Below are positions 33,326 to 42,053 of a stretch of 64,000 bases of DNA, piece after piece. The stretch's first letter is position 1. Each line of letters begins with the position of its first letter. This DNA comes from Leptofilum sp965223285. GTDB taxonomy: Bacteria; Chloroflexota; Anaerolineae; Promineifilales; Promineifilaceae. The position numbers and the translations under genes were made by a program. Where the stretch lies: NCBI RefSeq assembly GCF_965223285.1, contig NZ_OZ244997.1:3720001-3784000 (forward strand). Direction: 5' to 3'. A model generated the notes under the pieces. That model ran no database searches. It was not told the origin of the DNA and was given only the letters and a program-made list of their open reading frames with translations.

Positions 33326-34210
33326 TCATATTGCTGCTGATGGGAAGGTGTAGGTCAGGCTATAGCTGCTGCCACTCCGTTGAAAGCCAACGCTTTGGTA
33401 AAGGTGAACGGCCGTCTCATTGTTCGCCCAGACGCCTAGAGACACGGTTTGGATGCCCCGCTGTTGCAGCGTTTGCAGGATGGTGATGAGGAGGAAACGG
33501 CCGTAGCCCATCCCCTGCTTCTCGCGCACAATGCCAATTGGCTCAATGACGGCCGTCTTTGGTCCTGGAAAGTGTAGCCAGGCAAAGCCGATGGCTTGGT
33601 TGTCTGCCTGCAAAACCCACAATTCATCGGGCGGTTCCCAGGAGGTGGTGATTTCGTTAGGGGTGTATGGTTGATACCAGGGTGTGTGGGCGAAGCAGCG
33701 GTCGTAGAGCTTTGGCAGGGTGTGAACGGCCGTTCCCCGACCTAGCTGTTTCAATGTTCCGAGTGGAGTCAGTGGGGGTAATGTCCGGGAGGGTAGATTG
33801 TCTAGCTGCATTGTCCACTCTTCATGCGCTAGCTCGAATTGATGATGGCGTAAAAAGTGAGCAGCAAGTGTATCCAGATTGTTTACGGTGTGCGTGATTT
33901 GTTGTACGGCCGTACCTATCACATCCCCCTGCACTGCCTGCCACAAAAAGCTGCCAGCCCCCTGCCGCTGAAACTGTGGCGCGATGCCGCCCGTTAGCTC
34001 AAACAGGTGGGGCAAACCGGGCAGCGGCAGCAGGGTGGCGTAGCCGATGGGTTGATTTTGTTGGGTGATGGTCCAGAAACGGCCGTTGGCGTCTTGGGTA
34101 TAGAGTGCTTGGATGGGCTGAGTTGGTTGGGAAACGGCCGTGGCAATCGCTCGCAGCGGGGCGACATCATCTAAATTTGGGGGACGAACCAACCAGCGCG
34201 AGGCACTCAT
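33326..34210 (-). CDS. Tandem GNAT acetyltransferase
   Basis: 294 residues with two GNAT domains. The N-terminal one has IAPQFQRQGAGSFLW (acetyl-CoA loop QxxGxG). The C-terminal one has IVREKQGMGYGRFLL and ends with NNETAVHLYQSVGFQRSG. Two-domain GNATs such as mycothiol synthase use one domain for catalysis. The substrate here is unknown. Seven ACGGCCGT copies fall in this 0.9-kb gene, the highest density in the window. Confidence 0.88.
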   Translation of the reverse strand: MSASRWLVRPPNLDDVAPLRAIATAVSQPTQPIQALYTQDANGRFWTITQQNQPIGYATLLPLPGLPHLFELTGGIAPQFQRQGAGSFLWQAVQGDVIGTAVQQITHTVNNLDTLAAHFLRHHQFELAHEEWTMQLDNLPSRTLPPLTPLGTLKQLGRGTAVHTLPKLYDRCFAHTPWYQPYTPNEITTSWEPPDELWVLQADNQAIGFAWLHFPGPKTAVIEPIGIVREKQGMGYGRFLLITILQTLQQRGIQTVSLGVWANNETAVHLYQSVGFQRSGSSYSLTYTFPSAAI

Positions 34211-34268
34211 ACCGAATTATACAAACTTCTTGACCCAACTGCCGCTGAATGATAGAATTTTGCCCGTT

Positions 34269-34341
34269 GCCCCCATCGTCTAGGGGACCAGGACGTAGCC
34301 CTTTCAAGGCTAAGACCGGAGTTCGAATCTCCGTGGGGGCA
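34269..34341 (+). tRNA. tRNA-Glu (anticodon UUC)
   Basis: The cloverleaf is complete: acceptor GCCCCCA/TGGGGGC, anticodon stem TAGCC/GGCTA around loop CTTTCAA (anticodon TTC), T arm CGGAG-TTCGAAT-CTCCG, discriminator A. CCA is not encoded. Confidence 0.96.
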
Positions 34342-34350
34342 CAGCCAAAA

Positions 34351-34370
34351 AACCAGCCATCTGGCTGGTT
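34351..34370. terminator. Bidirectional terminator of tRNA-Glu and the phosphotransferase gene
   Basis: AACCAGCC-ATCT-GGCTGGTT with T runs on both strands lies 9 bases after the tRNA (+) and 33 bases after the gene ending at 34404 (-). Confidence 0.9.
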
Positions 34371-34403
34371 TTTTGTTTCATAAGCTCCCTTAACCAAAAG
34401 AAC

Positions 34404-37181
34404 CTATTTTCGTCTTCGCCACCAAATAAGGCCAGCAATAAACCCCGCAATGACGGCCAGGATTACTCTACGTCGCTTGGCAGACGCTTGCAACTCTGCT
34501 TGTTTTTGCGCTAGCCGCTTTTGTTCTTCAACGGGATCAAACTCATCAACTAGCGTCACTTCTCCCGCGTCCCCATCTACCTTGAGCATCATGCCGGTTT
34601 TGATGCGCTCTGTGGCAATGCCCGTGCCCATCACGGCCGGAATGCCATACTCACGAGCCACAATAGAGCCGTGGGCCAGCGCGCCGCCTACGTCTGTGAC
34701 CAGACCAACTGCCTGAGAAAAGAGCGGCGTCCAGGCTGGGGTGGTGGTCGTACAAACCAAGATCGATCCGGGCTGCATCTTGTCGAAATCGGCGGCGGAA
34801 TGAATGACTGTCGCGGGTGCCGTTACCTTCCCCGTGCTGACGGCATAGCCACGCAAAATTGCGCCTTCGGCGGGAGAGTTGTGGGGCGTGGGATCAAACA
34901 TCGAAAGATCGAGGGGCCCCATCTTGAGACTGCCCCTGGGCGGGACTGCCGGTTGGGGCGTGAGCAGCTTGCGGGCTTCGCGCAGGGTGCGTCGCTCTTG
35001 TACCAATTGGGCAAAAGAGATAACTGGTTCTCCACTGGCATGGGCTTCGATGACAGAACTGATTTCATTACTGTCGAGGTAGTAAATGTCATCTGGCGTG
35101 GCAATGGCACCAGCTTCGGTTAGGCGTTGACCTAATTCTTGAGCGAGTTTACGCAGGGTTGGCCAAGCGGCCCCCATATAAAACATCACATTTTCACGGT
35201 AGGGGGCATATTTTTTGGTCCACTTCCAGACCCAGCGGAAAATTGATATCGACAATGGATTTAGCTGCTGTTCTGTCTGGGCAACCAGCGCATCGCGCTC
35301 ATCGGCCATTTGGGCCTGGCGGGTGCGCACATCTTGCTCCGGTGGATTTTTTACCAGTGCTTTGAGACTTAATAAAATGGGCAGTGGGTCTTCCGTTTGG
35401 GTTGGTTCAGCAAAGTCTAGATTGTAAATTTGGTGGCCATACTTATCCAAATATTGTTGCAGGCTTGCGAGCACAGGTTGTCCCTCTGGATGTTCAGCTA
35501 AAGCAGAGATGAGGTCGCTGGCGTCAGTTTCAAGCGTTAAATGATGCAAGGTTTCAGCGTTGCGAATTACGTTGGCAATCGCTTCCATGTCTGCCTGGGC
35601 ATCGAGTGCTTTGGAGTCGAAACCGCGTAAAAATGCAGCACTGGCACGGCGTGATTCTGGTAGGGCGTTCCGAATGAGTGGAGATTTCAACAATTTATCA
35701 AAAACGGGGTCTAGAAGCCGAGAAAATCCCAGATTCCTGGCGGAGCCGAACCAATAAACGCTGTCGGCGGTCGCCATGTCGGCGATGCCTTGCAGCAGCA
35801 CCTGGTCAGTTTCTTTAGTGAGGTCTTTTGCTTCCCATTGGGAGATGAGCCCTAGATAGTCGGGCAAGACCTCGCCGTCCCAATCAAATGCATTCAGGCT
35901 GATAAAGCGGGGAAAACGGCCGTAAATCCGCATAATCCCCTTAAAATCCGCAAAATCCATGGTAAAGCTGCCGGTTGTGTAAGCGTAGCCATTAATGGTG
36001 CCTGCAAAGCCGTGGGGGATCATCTTGTTAAAATCAAAACTGACTCCACTGATAGATTGCAACGCTTTTAGCAAGTGGTTTAATGAATTTGTAAGCCCCT
36101 GTCGCAGATAAAGATCCTCAAATAGTGGCGAGAGTGGTTCGGGCATGTGCTCCACAATTTGGCGGCGCATCCAGATAGTGTTGGGGGTAATTGGTTCCCA
36201 GACCACATTTTGCAGCGGTTCTGGTTTGGGGTCTGGCAATGAGGTGATGGGGCGGGCTTGCAGGATGGCGATCTCCCCGTTGGCAATGGCCCATTCGATA
36301 TCCATGGGCAGGTTGTAATGAGCTTCAATTTTGGTGGCGAGTTTGGCTAGGGCAACGGCCGTTTCTCCATCAAGCACGGGTTCTGTTTGTTTTTCCATAG
36401 GTACTGGCTGTTCTTCCGTTCCTGCCTCGGTGCGGATGGTCATGACTGTTTTTGTTGAGATTTCGCTAGAAAGAATCTCCCAACTCGATTTATCGACAAC
36501 CAGCGTATCGGGCGTTACTTGCCCACTCACAATTGCTTCCCCCAGCCCCCAGGTGGCGTTGATAAGCAGCTGATTCCGCTGCCCGTTCACCGGATTGGCT
36601 GTAAACAGGATGCCAGAGGCCTCGGCGGGAACGAGTTGCTGCACCACAACGGCGAGGCTGACACTGTTGGGGTCTATCTTTTGGCGCAGTCGGTAGGCAA
36701 TGGCGCGAGCGGTCCATAAACTGGCCCAGCACATTTTCACGGCATTGAGCAGCGCGTCTTTGCCCTGCACGTTGAGGAACGTTTCTTGCTGCCCCGCAAA
36801 GCTGGCGTCTGGTAAATCTTCTGCGGTGGCAGAGGAACGCACGGCAACGGCCGTTGCTAGACCGCTCAGATTTTCATAGGCAGTCAGAACCGCCTCGGCA
36901 ATCACGGCGGGAATCTCGGCTGCTAAGAAGAGCTGCTTAATCTTGGCTGCGGCCGTTTTACCAGATTGCGGATTGCTCACGGAAATAGTGTGAGCAATGT
37001 CCACAATTTTCTGCTGCAAATCGTGTTCTTTTACAAAAGCATCATATGCTGCTGTGGTCAGCACAAACCCTGGCGGGACTGGGAAACCTGCCGCTGTCAT
37101 TTCGCCCAAATTGGCACCTTTGCCGCCAGCGAGGGGAATATCTTTTTGTCCAAGCGTATGGAAGGGGGCAATAAACATCAT
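34404..37181 (-). CDS. PEP-synthase/rifampicin-phosphotransferase-like enzyme with C-terminal membrane anchor
   Basis: 925 residues. N-terminal ATP-grasp domain of PPDK/PEP synthase type (LAGGKGANLGEMTAAGFPVP, later AVRSSATAEDLPDASFAGQQ and ASGILFTANP), a long middle domain, and a C-terminal phosphohistidine swivel domain: GGALAHGSIVAREYGIPAV with the phosphorylated His. Length and order fit Rph-like enzymes rather than true PEP synthase, which has a TIM barrel at the end. The middle domain would choose the substrate, which is unknown. The last 20 residues form a membrane helix followed by RRRK (VILAVIAGFIAGLIWW), unusual for this family. Confidence 0.85.
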   Translation of the reverse strand: MMFIAPFHTLGQKDIPLAGGKGANLGEMTAAGFPVPPGFVLTTAAYDAFVKEHDLQQKIVDIAHTISVSNPQSGKTAAAKIKQLFLAAEIPAVIAEAVLTAYENLSGLATAVAVRSSATAEDLPDASFAGQQETFLNVQGKDALLNAVKMCWASLWTARAIAYRLRQKIDPNSVSLAVVVQQLVPAEASGILFTANPVNGQRNQLLINATWGLGEAIVSGQVTPDTLVVDKSSWEILSSEISTKTVMTIRTEAGTEEQPVPMEKQTEPVLDGETAVALAKLATKIEAHYNLPMDIEWAIANGEIAILQARPITSLPDPKPEPLQNVVWEPITPNTIWMRRQIVEHMPEPLSPLFEDLYLRQGLTNSLNHLLKALQSISGVSFDFNKMIPHGFAGTINGYAYTTGSFTMDFADFKGIMRIYGRFPRFISLNAFDWDGEVLPDYLGLISQWEAKDLTKETDQVLLQGIADMATADSVYWFGSARNLGFSRLLDPVFDKLLKSPLIRNALPESRRASAAFLRGFDSKALDAQADMEAIANVIRNAETLHHLTLETDASDLISALAEHPEGQPVLASLQQYLDKYGHQIYNLDFAEPTQTEDPLPILLSLKALVKNPPEQDVRTRQAQMADERDALVAQTEQQLNPLSISIFRWVWKWTKKYAPYRENVMFYMGAAWPTLRKLAQELGQRLTEAGAIATPDDIYYLDSNEISSVIEAHASGEPVISFAQLVQERRTLREARKLLTPQPAVPPRGSLKMGPLDLSMFDPTPHNSPAEGAILRGYAVSTGKVTAPATVIHSAADFDKMQPGSILVCTTTTPAWTPLFSQAVGLVTDVGGALAHGSIVAREYGIPAVMGTGIATERIKTGMMLKVDGDAGEVTLVDEFDPVEEQKRLAQKQAELQASAKRRRVILAVIAGFIAGLIWWRRRK

Positions 37182-37320
37182 GTTAGTTCACCTTTCAGCA
37201 TTATCTGATAATGAAAGATAATCTGGTAGAGGAGGGATAATAGGTGATTTTGATACAGAGTTCAAGATTCGGGGGAAACGGCCGTTGCCAACCGATACTA
37301 TGGCCTTGTAGAGAAAAATA

Positions 37321-37344
37321 AAAACCCGCCAATAGACGGGTTTT
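37321..37344 (-). terminator. Terminator of the TetR-controlled operon
   Basis: AAAACCCG-CCAATAGA-CGGGTTTT is followed on the minus strand by TTTTTATTTTT-like sequence. It lies about 60 bases after the stop at 37406. Confidence 0.85.
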
Positions 37345-37405
37345 CATGAAGAACAGCCGTTTCCCCTGCTGAACCTCTTAAACTGTTTGCTTACCTACTA
37401 ACAGA

Positions 37406-37867
37406 TTAGTGATTGCCAATTACCTGGTTGGAAGACTGTGCTTTGCTAACGGCCGCATCTCCATTGCGAAGATAGCGCAGTGTCAACCCCATGGGCACGA
37501 TGAAAAGCAGTGCTGCCAATCCAAATGTTGCCAGGGTTGATAATTCACCAGTTAGCCGAACGATTAATGGAATGTAATATCCGTTGATCCCAACAAGCCC
37601 CACGTCCAAGACTGCTATGACAAAGAAGATGGTGAACATCGTTGTCAGGATTTTCCTGTCTTGCTTCAGCAAGCCATGCAGCAAGGGGATTGAAAAGGCG
37701 ATGTGCCGGATAGCAAAGAATTGGATGGGAAAAACGGCCGTTTCTCCCGCATCTGGCCACGTCATTGATGGAAACAGCAAGGTTAGCACGCCAAAGATGA
37801 GTAGGTTGAAGATGACCAATACGGCCGTCAAGCTATTTAACCAAAGGGGTAGTTTTTCTGTCTGCAT
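37406..37867 (-). CDS. Hypothetical four-helix membrane protein
   Basis: 153 residues with four predicted membrane helices (about 10-32, 47-63, 72-92 and 110-130) and short loops. The family is not certain. It is the last gene of a four-gene minus-strand operon (39004 to 37406) that faces the TetR gene. Confidence 0.75.
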   Translation of the reverse strand: MQTEKLPLWLNSLTAVLVIFNLLIFGVLTLLFPSMTWPDAGETAVFPIQFFAIRHIAFSIPLLHGLLKQDRKILTTMFTIFFVIAVLDVGLVGINGYYIPLIVRLTGELSTLATFGLAALLFIVPMGLTLRYLRNGDAAVSKAQSSNQVIGNH

Positions 37868-37884
37868 TATATCACTCCTTCTGA

Positions 37885-38004
37885 TTAGCGATGCGCGAAA
37901 GCACTGATTACGGCCGTTAACGTTGCTTGTAACTTTTTGATTTGTCTGTGAGCAACTATCACACCGATAACCATCACAACTCCAACTACCATTCCAAACA
38001 ACAT
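37885..38004 (-). CDS. Small membrane peptide (39 residues)
   Basis: ATG 38004 is preceded by AGGAGAAA at a good distance. One membrane helix (MVVGVVMVIGVIVA) and a basic tail (HRQIKKLQ). Seventeen bases from the next gene, within the operon. An ACGGCCGT copy lies inside the coding sequence. Confidence 0.55.
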   Translation of the reverse strand: MLFGMVVGVVMVIGVIVAHRQIKKLQATLTAVISAFAHR

Positions 38005-38064
38005 GAGATTTCTCCTAATAAATCTTGTCGCATCAAATCGCGACTGACTTCAAATACAGCTCAA

Positions 38065-38478
38065 CTAGCTCAATAAAGCTGATTTTGCAGCACTGGCTTC
38101 GCTGCGCAGAAAGAGAACCAGCGAAACGATGCTTACAACAAGCATGCCTGATACTGGAATGAGATTGCGAATGGCCTCAGCAGATGACCCATCAGCAAAT
38201 AGGCTGACAATTCGGCCTATAAGCGATAAAAGCAAAAAGAGGATTGCCATACGCAGAACACCATGATTTTGGTGAAGCACCACGTGCATCACAATTAAAA
38301 TACCAAATGTAAGGAATCCGCCGCCGATAAGCGCACGAACCGTGGCAAAACCGAGTTCGCTTGCGGCCACCAACCCTGCAGTTTCCATCACAGAAGCTGG
38401 GGCAAACATATAACGCACACCAAAGAATAAAAATAGAAGGGCAATCAGCCCAGATAATGCTCTTGCTACGTTTCTCAC
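38065..38478 (-). CDS. DUF4345-like membrane protein
   Basis: 137 residues with four membrane helices. The start RALSGLIALLFLFFGVRYMF followed by APASVME, and the later VRALIGGGFLTFG, fit the small DUF4345/4267-type family of unknown function. Second gene of the operon, 52 bases after the SRPBCC gene. Confidence 0.75.
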   Translation of the reverse strand: MRNVARALSGLIALLFLFFGVRYMFAPASVMETAGLVAASELGFATVRALIGGGFLTFGILIVMHVVLHQNHGVLRMAILFLLLSLIGRIVSLFADGSSAEAIRNLIPVSGMLVVSIVSLVLFLRSEASAAKSALLS

Positions 38479-38530
38479 GATAAATATCTCCTTATTTTTA
38501 AATTATTTTTTTCGGTAATTTTTTAACCAA

Positions 38531-39004
38531 TCATCCCACGGGTTTCCCCGTCTCCGCGTAGAGCTTCAACTCGCGCTGCACGCCGATCATGGTTTTGTTG
38601 AAGCGGCTTTGGAGTAAGGGAGAGATCAGATTGAAAATGTGTTTCAGCCCGACGCGAATGTCGAATGAAAGCACAGATTTATTAGAGCCTTTGGCAATGA
38701 CACGCTGGGTGTTTTTAGCCGAGGACATAAACGACGGTAACCCCACTGCATCGAAGGTTAGCTGCATCTTGTCTTCAGAATAATCGGTGATAATTTCTAC
38801 CGCCTTGGCAAATGAAGATGTTGTCTCACGGGCAGGAACCGGTGCGGTTGATGCAGCTTCAAATTCAGGGTAATCGCTAGCATCTACGATACGCGACTCG
38901 CTGAGCGTTACTGTCCAATCAGCGATATTGCCATACTGATGGGCTAAGATTTCCCAAACTTTGGTTGCTGGTGCATTGATTTCAGTTTCGATGTGTAATT
39001 CCAT
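38531..39004 (-). CDS. SRPBCC (START-like) ligand-binding protein
   Basis: 157 residues. ELHIETEINAPATKVWEILA is the typical first strand and helix of the SRPBCC fold, and the tail FNKTMIGVQRELKLYAET forms the long C-terminal helix. Such proteins bind small hydrophobic ligands or lipids in a deep cavity. First gene of the operon divergent from the TetR regulator at 39169, so it is likely repressed by it. Confidence 0.85.
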   Translation of the reverse strand: MELHIETEINAPATKVWEILAHQYGNIADWTVTLSESRIVDASDYPEFEAASTAPVPARETTSSFAKAVEIITDYSEDKMQLTFDAVGLPSFMSSAKNTQRVIAKGSNKSVLSFDIRVGLKHIFNLISPLLQSRFNKTMIGVQRELKLYAETGKPVG

Positions 39005-39168
39005 TTTTCTCTCCTACGTCTTTGAATTTAGCTACTTGCTTTTTCTTTGCTTTTGTTGAACAATTGTATCTTACTAGACTGATGTCCGTTATTTTATGCA
39101 GTAGATAATCCAGCACAATATCAAACAACCGAGTTGTGTCTGGTATTGAACAAAATTGAGGATTTTGT

Positions 39169-39774
39169 ATGGAAACGCAAAGAAAAAGTGGCAAAGTAGA
39201 CCGCCGCGCGATGCGTAGCAAACGAATGATCATTGATGCGTTACGAGAATTAGCTTTAGAGAAGGATTACAAGGAAATCACCGTTAGCGACATTGTGAAG
39301 CGGGCAGATATAGGCCGCGCTACGTTTTATGCTCATTTTGAGGACAAAAATGATTTGGGAAGATTTCTTTTTAACCAGCTATTGATGCAAATTGAGCAGG
39401 AAATTCAAACGATTCTGAATGAAAGCGAGTCAGAAGATAAAGATTACCAGAAACTGGTGCCTAGCTTGGCTGTTTTCCGGATTGCTCAAGATAAACATCG
39501 CTGGTTCAAGATGAATGCGACGAATCCTGAGATTGGTTTGAAGATGTTGGTTCCCCCTTTAATAAAACGAGTGGAAAAGCGACTCAATACGCTTTCGTTA
39601 ACAGTGGGAAAAGACAACCTGCCACAGCAAATAAGCGCAAATTTTTTAGTCAGTGGTTTGATCGCTTTATTGACAGATTGGGTGGTTGCCGACATGCCGA
39701 CTTCCCCTGAAGCGATGGATGCGGCATACCAAAAGCTGGCACGGCCAACCTTAGATATGTTGCTTGGCAAATGA
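39169..39774 (+). CDS. TetR/AcrR-family transcription regulator
   Basis: 201 residues. Helix-turn-helix ITVSDIVKRADIGRATFYAH close to the N-terminus is diagnostic. The rest is the ligand/dimer domain. It faces the SRPBCC-DUF4345 operon across 164 bases, the normal layout for a TetR controlling its neighbour. A GAGG lies about 10 bases before the ATG. The ligand is not known. Confidence 0.93.
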   Translation: METQRKSGKVDRRAMRSKRMIIDALRELALEKDYKEITVSDIVKRADIGRATFYAHFEDKNDLGRFLFNQLLMQIEQEIQTILNESESEDKDYQKLVPSLAVFRIAQDKHRWFKMNATNPEIGLKMLVPPLIKRVEKRLNTLSLTVGKDNLPQQISANFLVSGLIALLTDWVVADMPTSPEAMDAAYQKLARPTLDMLLGK

Positions 39775-39786
39775 GGTGGAGCTTAT

Positions 39787-39849
39787 AGATTTCAAAAGTC
39801 TTGCTTCTTTCTGGTGTTAAACGAAATGCTAATGAGACTTTTGAAATCT
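39787..39849. repeat. 63-bp inverted-repeat element, copy 4 (AGACTTTTG family)
   Basis: Perfect 15-bp arms AGATTTCAAAAGTCT and AGACTTTTGAAATCT, 10 bases after the TetR gene. Confidence 0.8.
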
Positions 39850-39965
39850 GTTTCGCTCGATTTGGTTGGAACGGCCGTTTTGGCACAGATTGGCACTATT
39901 TTTCATAGCGGTGGTAGACACCGGTTTGTAAACTGTGACAAAGTTTTCCTGTGGAGGAATCGCTG

Positions 39966-40331
39966 ATGTTTAATCCTGAGAACCTTTTTCTACTCATGGT
40001 GGCTCTGTTCTTGTGTCATGAACTGGACGCTATCCGCCACCATGAATGGCGGCTGTTTGCTTTCATTAACCGTCTGGACGATGAGACAGGCTATGCTGTG
40101 TTTGCCTTACTGCACATCCCCCTCTTTTTCCTGTTTCTGTGGTTTGTAGCCAACCCCACCGCCTGGTTTTTCATTGCGGCCGACAGCTTCGCCATTATTC
40201 ACTTAGGCTTGCACCTCTGGTTCCGTTCAGACCCTCGTTACGAATTTCAGGGTTTTGTCTCCAACTTTTTTATTGTTGGAACGGCTGTATTCGGGGCAAT
40301 CCATCTAATCTTGCTGTTTCCCACAATCTAA
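39966..40331 (+). CDS. DUF6713-like membrane protein
   Basis: 121 residues from ATG 39966, GGAGG nine bases upstream. Four membrane helices with LFLCHELDAIRHHEWRLF close to the N-terminus, a His/Glu pattern typical of this family of unknown function that may bind a metal in the membrane. Later HIPLFFLFLW and IIHLGLHLWF. Stands alone. Confidence 0.75.
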   Translation: MFNPENLFLLMVALFLCHELDAIRHHEWRLFAFINRLDDETGYAVFALLHIPLFFLFLWFVANPTAWFFIAADSFAIIHLGLHLWFRSDPRYEFQGFVSNFFIVGTAVFGAIHLILLFPTI

Positions 40332-40434
40332 ACGCTGTTTTGGCTTTTTTCATCCCTGACTTACAATTCGCCCATTGGCTAATGCGAAAACATTAACCAT
40401 TAAAAATTGACCATTAACCATTCTGGAGGGTGTC

Positions 40435-41475
40435 ATGCGTTTAGGAATTATGTTGGGGTATGCTGGACGACGAATTGAGCTGCCGCTGGAGATTGTGAAG
40501 GCGGCGGATGATTTAGGCGTGTATGCAATTTGGACGGCCGAAGCGTATGGTTCTGATGCAGTGTCGCCGTTGGCCTGGCTGGGGGCGCAAACGCAAAATA
40601 TCAAGCTGGGTACGGCCATCATGCAGATGCCGGGGCGTACGCCTGCCAACGCGGCGATGACGGCTATGACGATGAACCAACTTTCGAACGGCCGTTTCCT
40701 CATGGGCCTAGGTCTCTCTGGCCCGCAGGTTGTGGAAGGCTGGCACGGCGTCAGTTACAAACGGCCGCTCACCCGCACCCGCGAATACGTCAAAATCGTC
40801 CGCGACATTTTTAAGCGCGAAGCCCCCGTCACCCACAACGGCAAACTGTACCAAATTCCCTACAGAGGCGATGACGCCACAGGTCTGGGCAAGCCGCTCA
40901 AAAGCACCCTGGAAGCCCAGCCAGACATTCCCATTTACCTGGCCGCCATCGGCCCCCAAAACGTGCAGCTCACCGCCGAAATCGCCGATGGCTGGCTACC
41001 CATCTTCTTCTCCCCCAGCAAATACGACGAAATCTACAAGCCCCAGATCGAAGCAGGCTTTGCTAAAGCTGGCGGCGATAAGAGCATTAACAATTTTGAC
41101 ATCGCCCCCACCGTCTCCGTTGTGATTCAGGACGATGTGGAGGTGGCCTACAACATGCTGCGCCCGATGCTGGCACTGTATATTGGTGGCATGGGAGCCA
41201 AAGGCAAAAACTTCTATACTGATCTGGCGGGACGGTACGGTTACGAATCGGAAGCAGCTGAAATTCAGGATTTGTATTTGGCAGGCGACAAAGGGATGGC
41301 CATGATGAAAGTGCCTGGCGCACTCATTGACGATGTGGCGCTGGTTGGCCCCCGCGAGCGCATCAAGGAGCGGCTGTCACTCTGGCTGAACTCCCCCGTT
41401 ACCACCATGAACCTCACCGTCTTCGACGTAGATAGCTTGCGCATTATGGTAGAATTGATGGCTGAACTTGCCTGA
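40435..41475 (+). CDS. LLM-class (F420- or flavin-dependent) oxidoreductase
   Basis: 346 residues with the luciferase-like barrel signs: MRLGIMLGYAGRRIELPLE, AIWTAEAYGSDA, LGTAIMQMPGRTP, SNGRFLMGLGLSGPQVVEG and IPIYLAAIGPQNVQLTAEIA. It resembles the actinobacterial and Chloroflexota F420-dependent branch. The substrate is unknown. GGAGGGT precedes the ATG. No F420 synthesis genes are in the window, so cofactor choice is inference. Confidence 0.9.
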   Translation: MRLGIMLGYAGRRIELPLEIVKAADDLGVYAIWTAEAYGSDAVSPLAWLGAQTQNIKLGTAIMQMPGRTPANAAMTAMTMNQLSNGRFLMGLGLSGPQVVEGWHGVSYKRPLTRTREYVKIVRDIFKREAPVTHNGKLYQIPYRGDDATGLGKPLKSTLEAQPDIPIYLAAIGPQNVQLTAEIADGWLPIFFSPSKYDEIYKPQIEAGFAKAGGDKSINNFDIAPTVSVVIQDDVEVAYNMLRPMLALYIGGMGAKGKNFYTDLAGRYGYESEAAEIQDLYLAGDKGMAMMKVPGALIDDVALVGPRERIKERLSLWLNSPVTTMNLTVFDVDSLRIMVELMAELA

Positions 41476-41583
41476 CGTTGAGCAAGATTGCAATCTTGCT
41501 CATGAGTGAACAACCTGTGGGTAAGTTGTGGATAATTGACCAAAACTGAATCAAAACACGAAGGTATTGAGCAGGAGATTGCT

Positions 41584-41790
41584 ATGAGACAGGCAATAAT
41601 TTTTCGAGGTGAAGATGGCTTTTGGGTAGCAGAATGCCCAAGTTTGCCTGGCTGTATTAGTCAGGGTGCAACAAGAGAAGAAGCTGTTAATAACATCCGT
41701 GAGGCGATTCAACTGTACATTGAAATGCTTGAGGAAGATGGCCTGGACGTGCCAGATGATCATTTAGATGCACTGTTAGTTGCTGTTTAG
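41584..41790 (+). CDS. hicB: HicB-family antitoxin
   Basis: 68 residues from ATG 41584, AGGAGA close upstream. The RNase-H-like HicB fold is clear: AIIFRGEDGFWVAECPSLPG, then CISQGATREEAVNNIREAI. No DNA-binding tail is seen, so DNA contact would need another protein. It should neutralise HicA encoded 41 bases downstream. Confidence 0.93.
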   Translation: MRQAIIFRGEDGFWVAECPSLPGCISQGATREEAVNNIREAIQLYIEMLEEDGLDVPDDHLDALLVAV

Positions 41791-41831
41791 CATTTTAGAC
41801 CGTCTAAACACGGCCGTGTTAAATTTAACCA

Positions 41832-42053
41832 ATGAGCAAACTACCAAGAATCTCTGGACGAGAGTGTGTCAATGCTCTGCAAAAAGCGGGCTTTTACTTT
41901 AAGAGGCAGCGAGGCAGTCATATTATCTTGCGACGCGATGATCCATTTGCTCAGCTTGTGGTGCCGGATCATAAGCAGCTAGATCGCGGCACTTTACGAG
42001 CGATTATTCGGCAGGCGGATATGTCAGTTGATGAATTTGTAGATTATTTATGA
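41832..42053 (+). CDS. hicA: HicA-family mRNA interferase toxin
   Basis: 73 residues with the dsRBD-like HicA pattern SGRECVNALQKAGFYFKRQR followed by GSHIILRR, where the His is catalytic, and VVPDHKQLDRGTLRAIIRQA. HicA cleaves mRNA when unbound. The order hicB then hicA is the reverse of the classical one but common. Its last codons overlap the elp3 start (ATGA), so toxin and tRNA-modifying enzyme are translationally coupled. Confidence 0.93.
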   Translation: MSKLPRISGRECVNALQKAGFYFKRQRGSHIILRRDDPFAQLVVPDHKQLDRGTLRAIIRQADMSVDEFVDYL

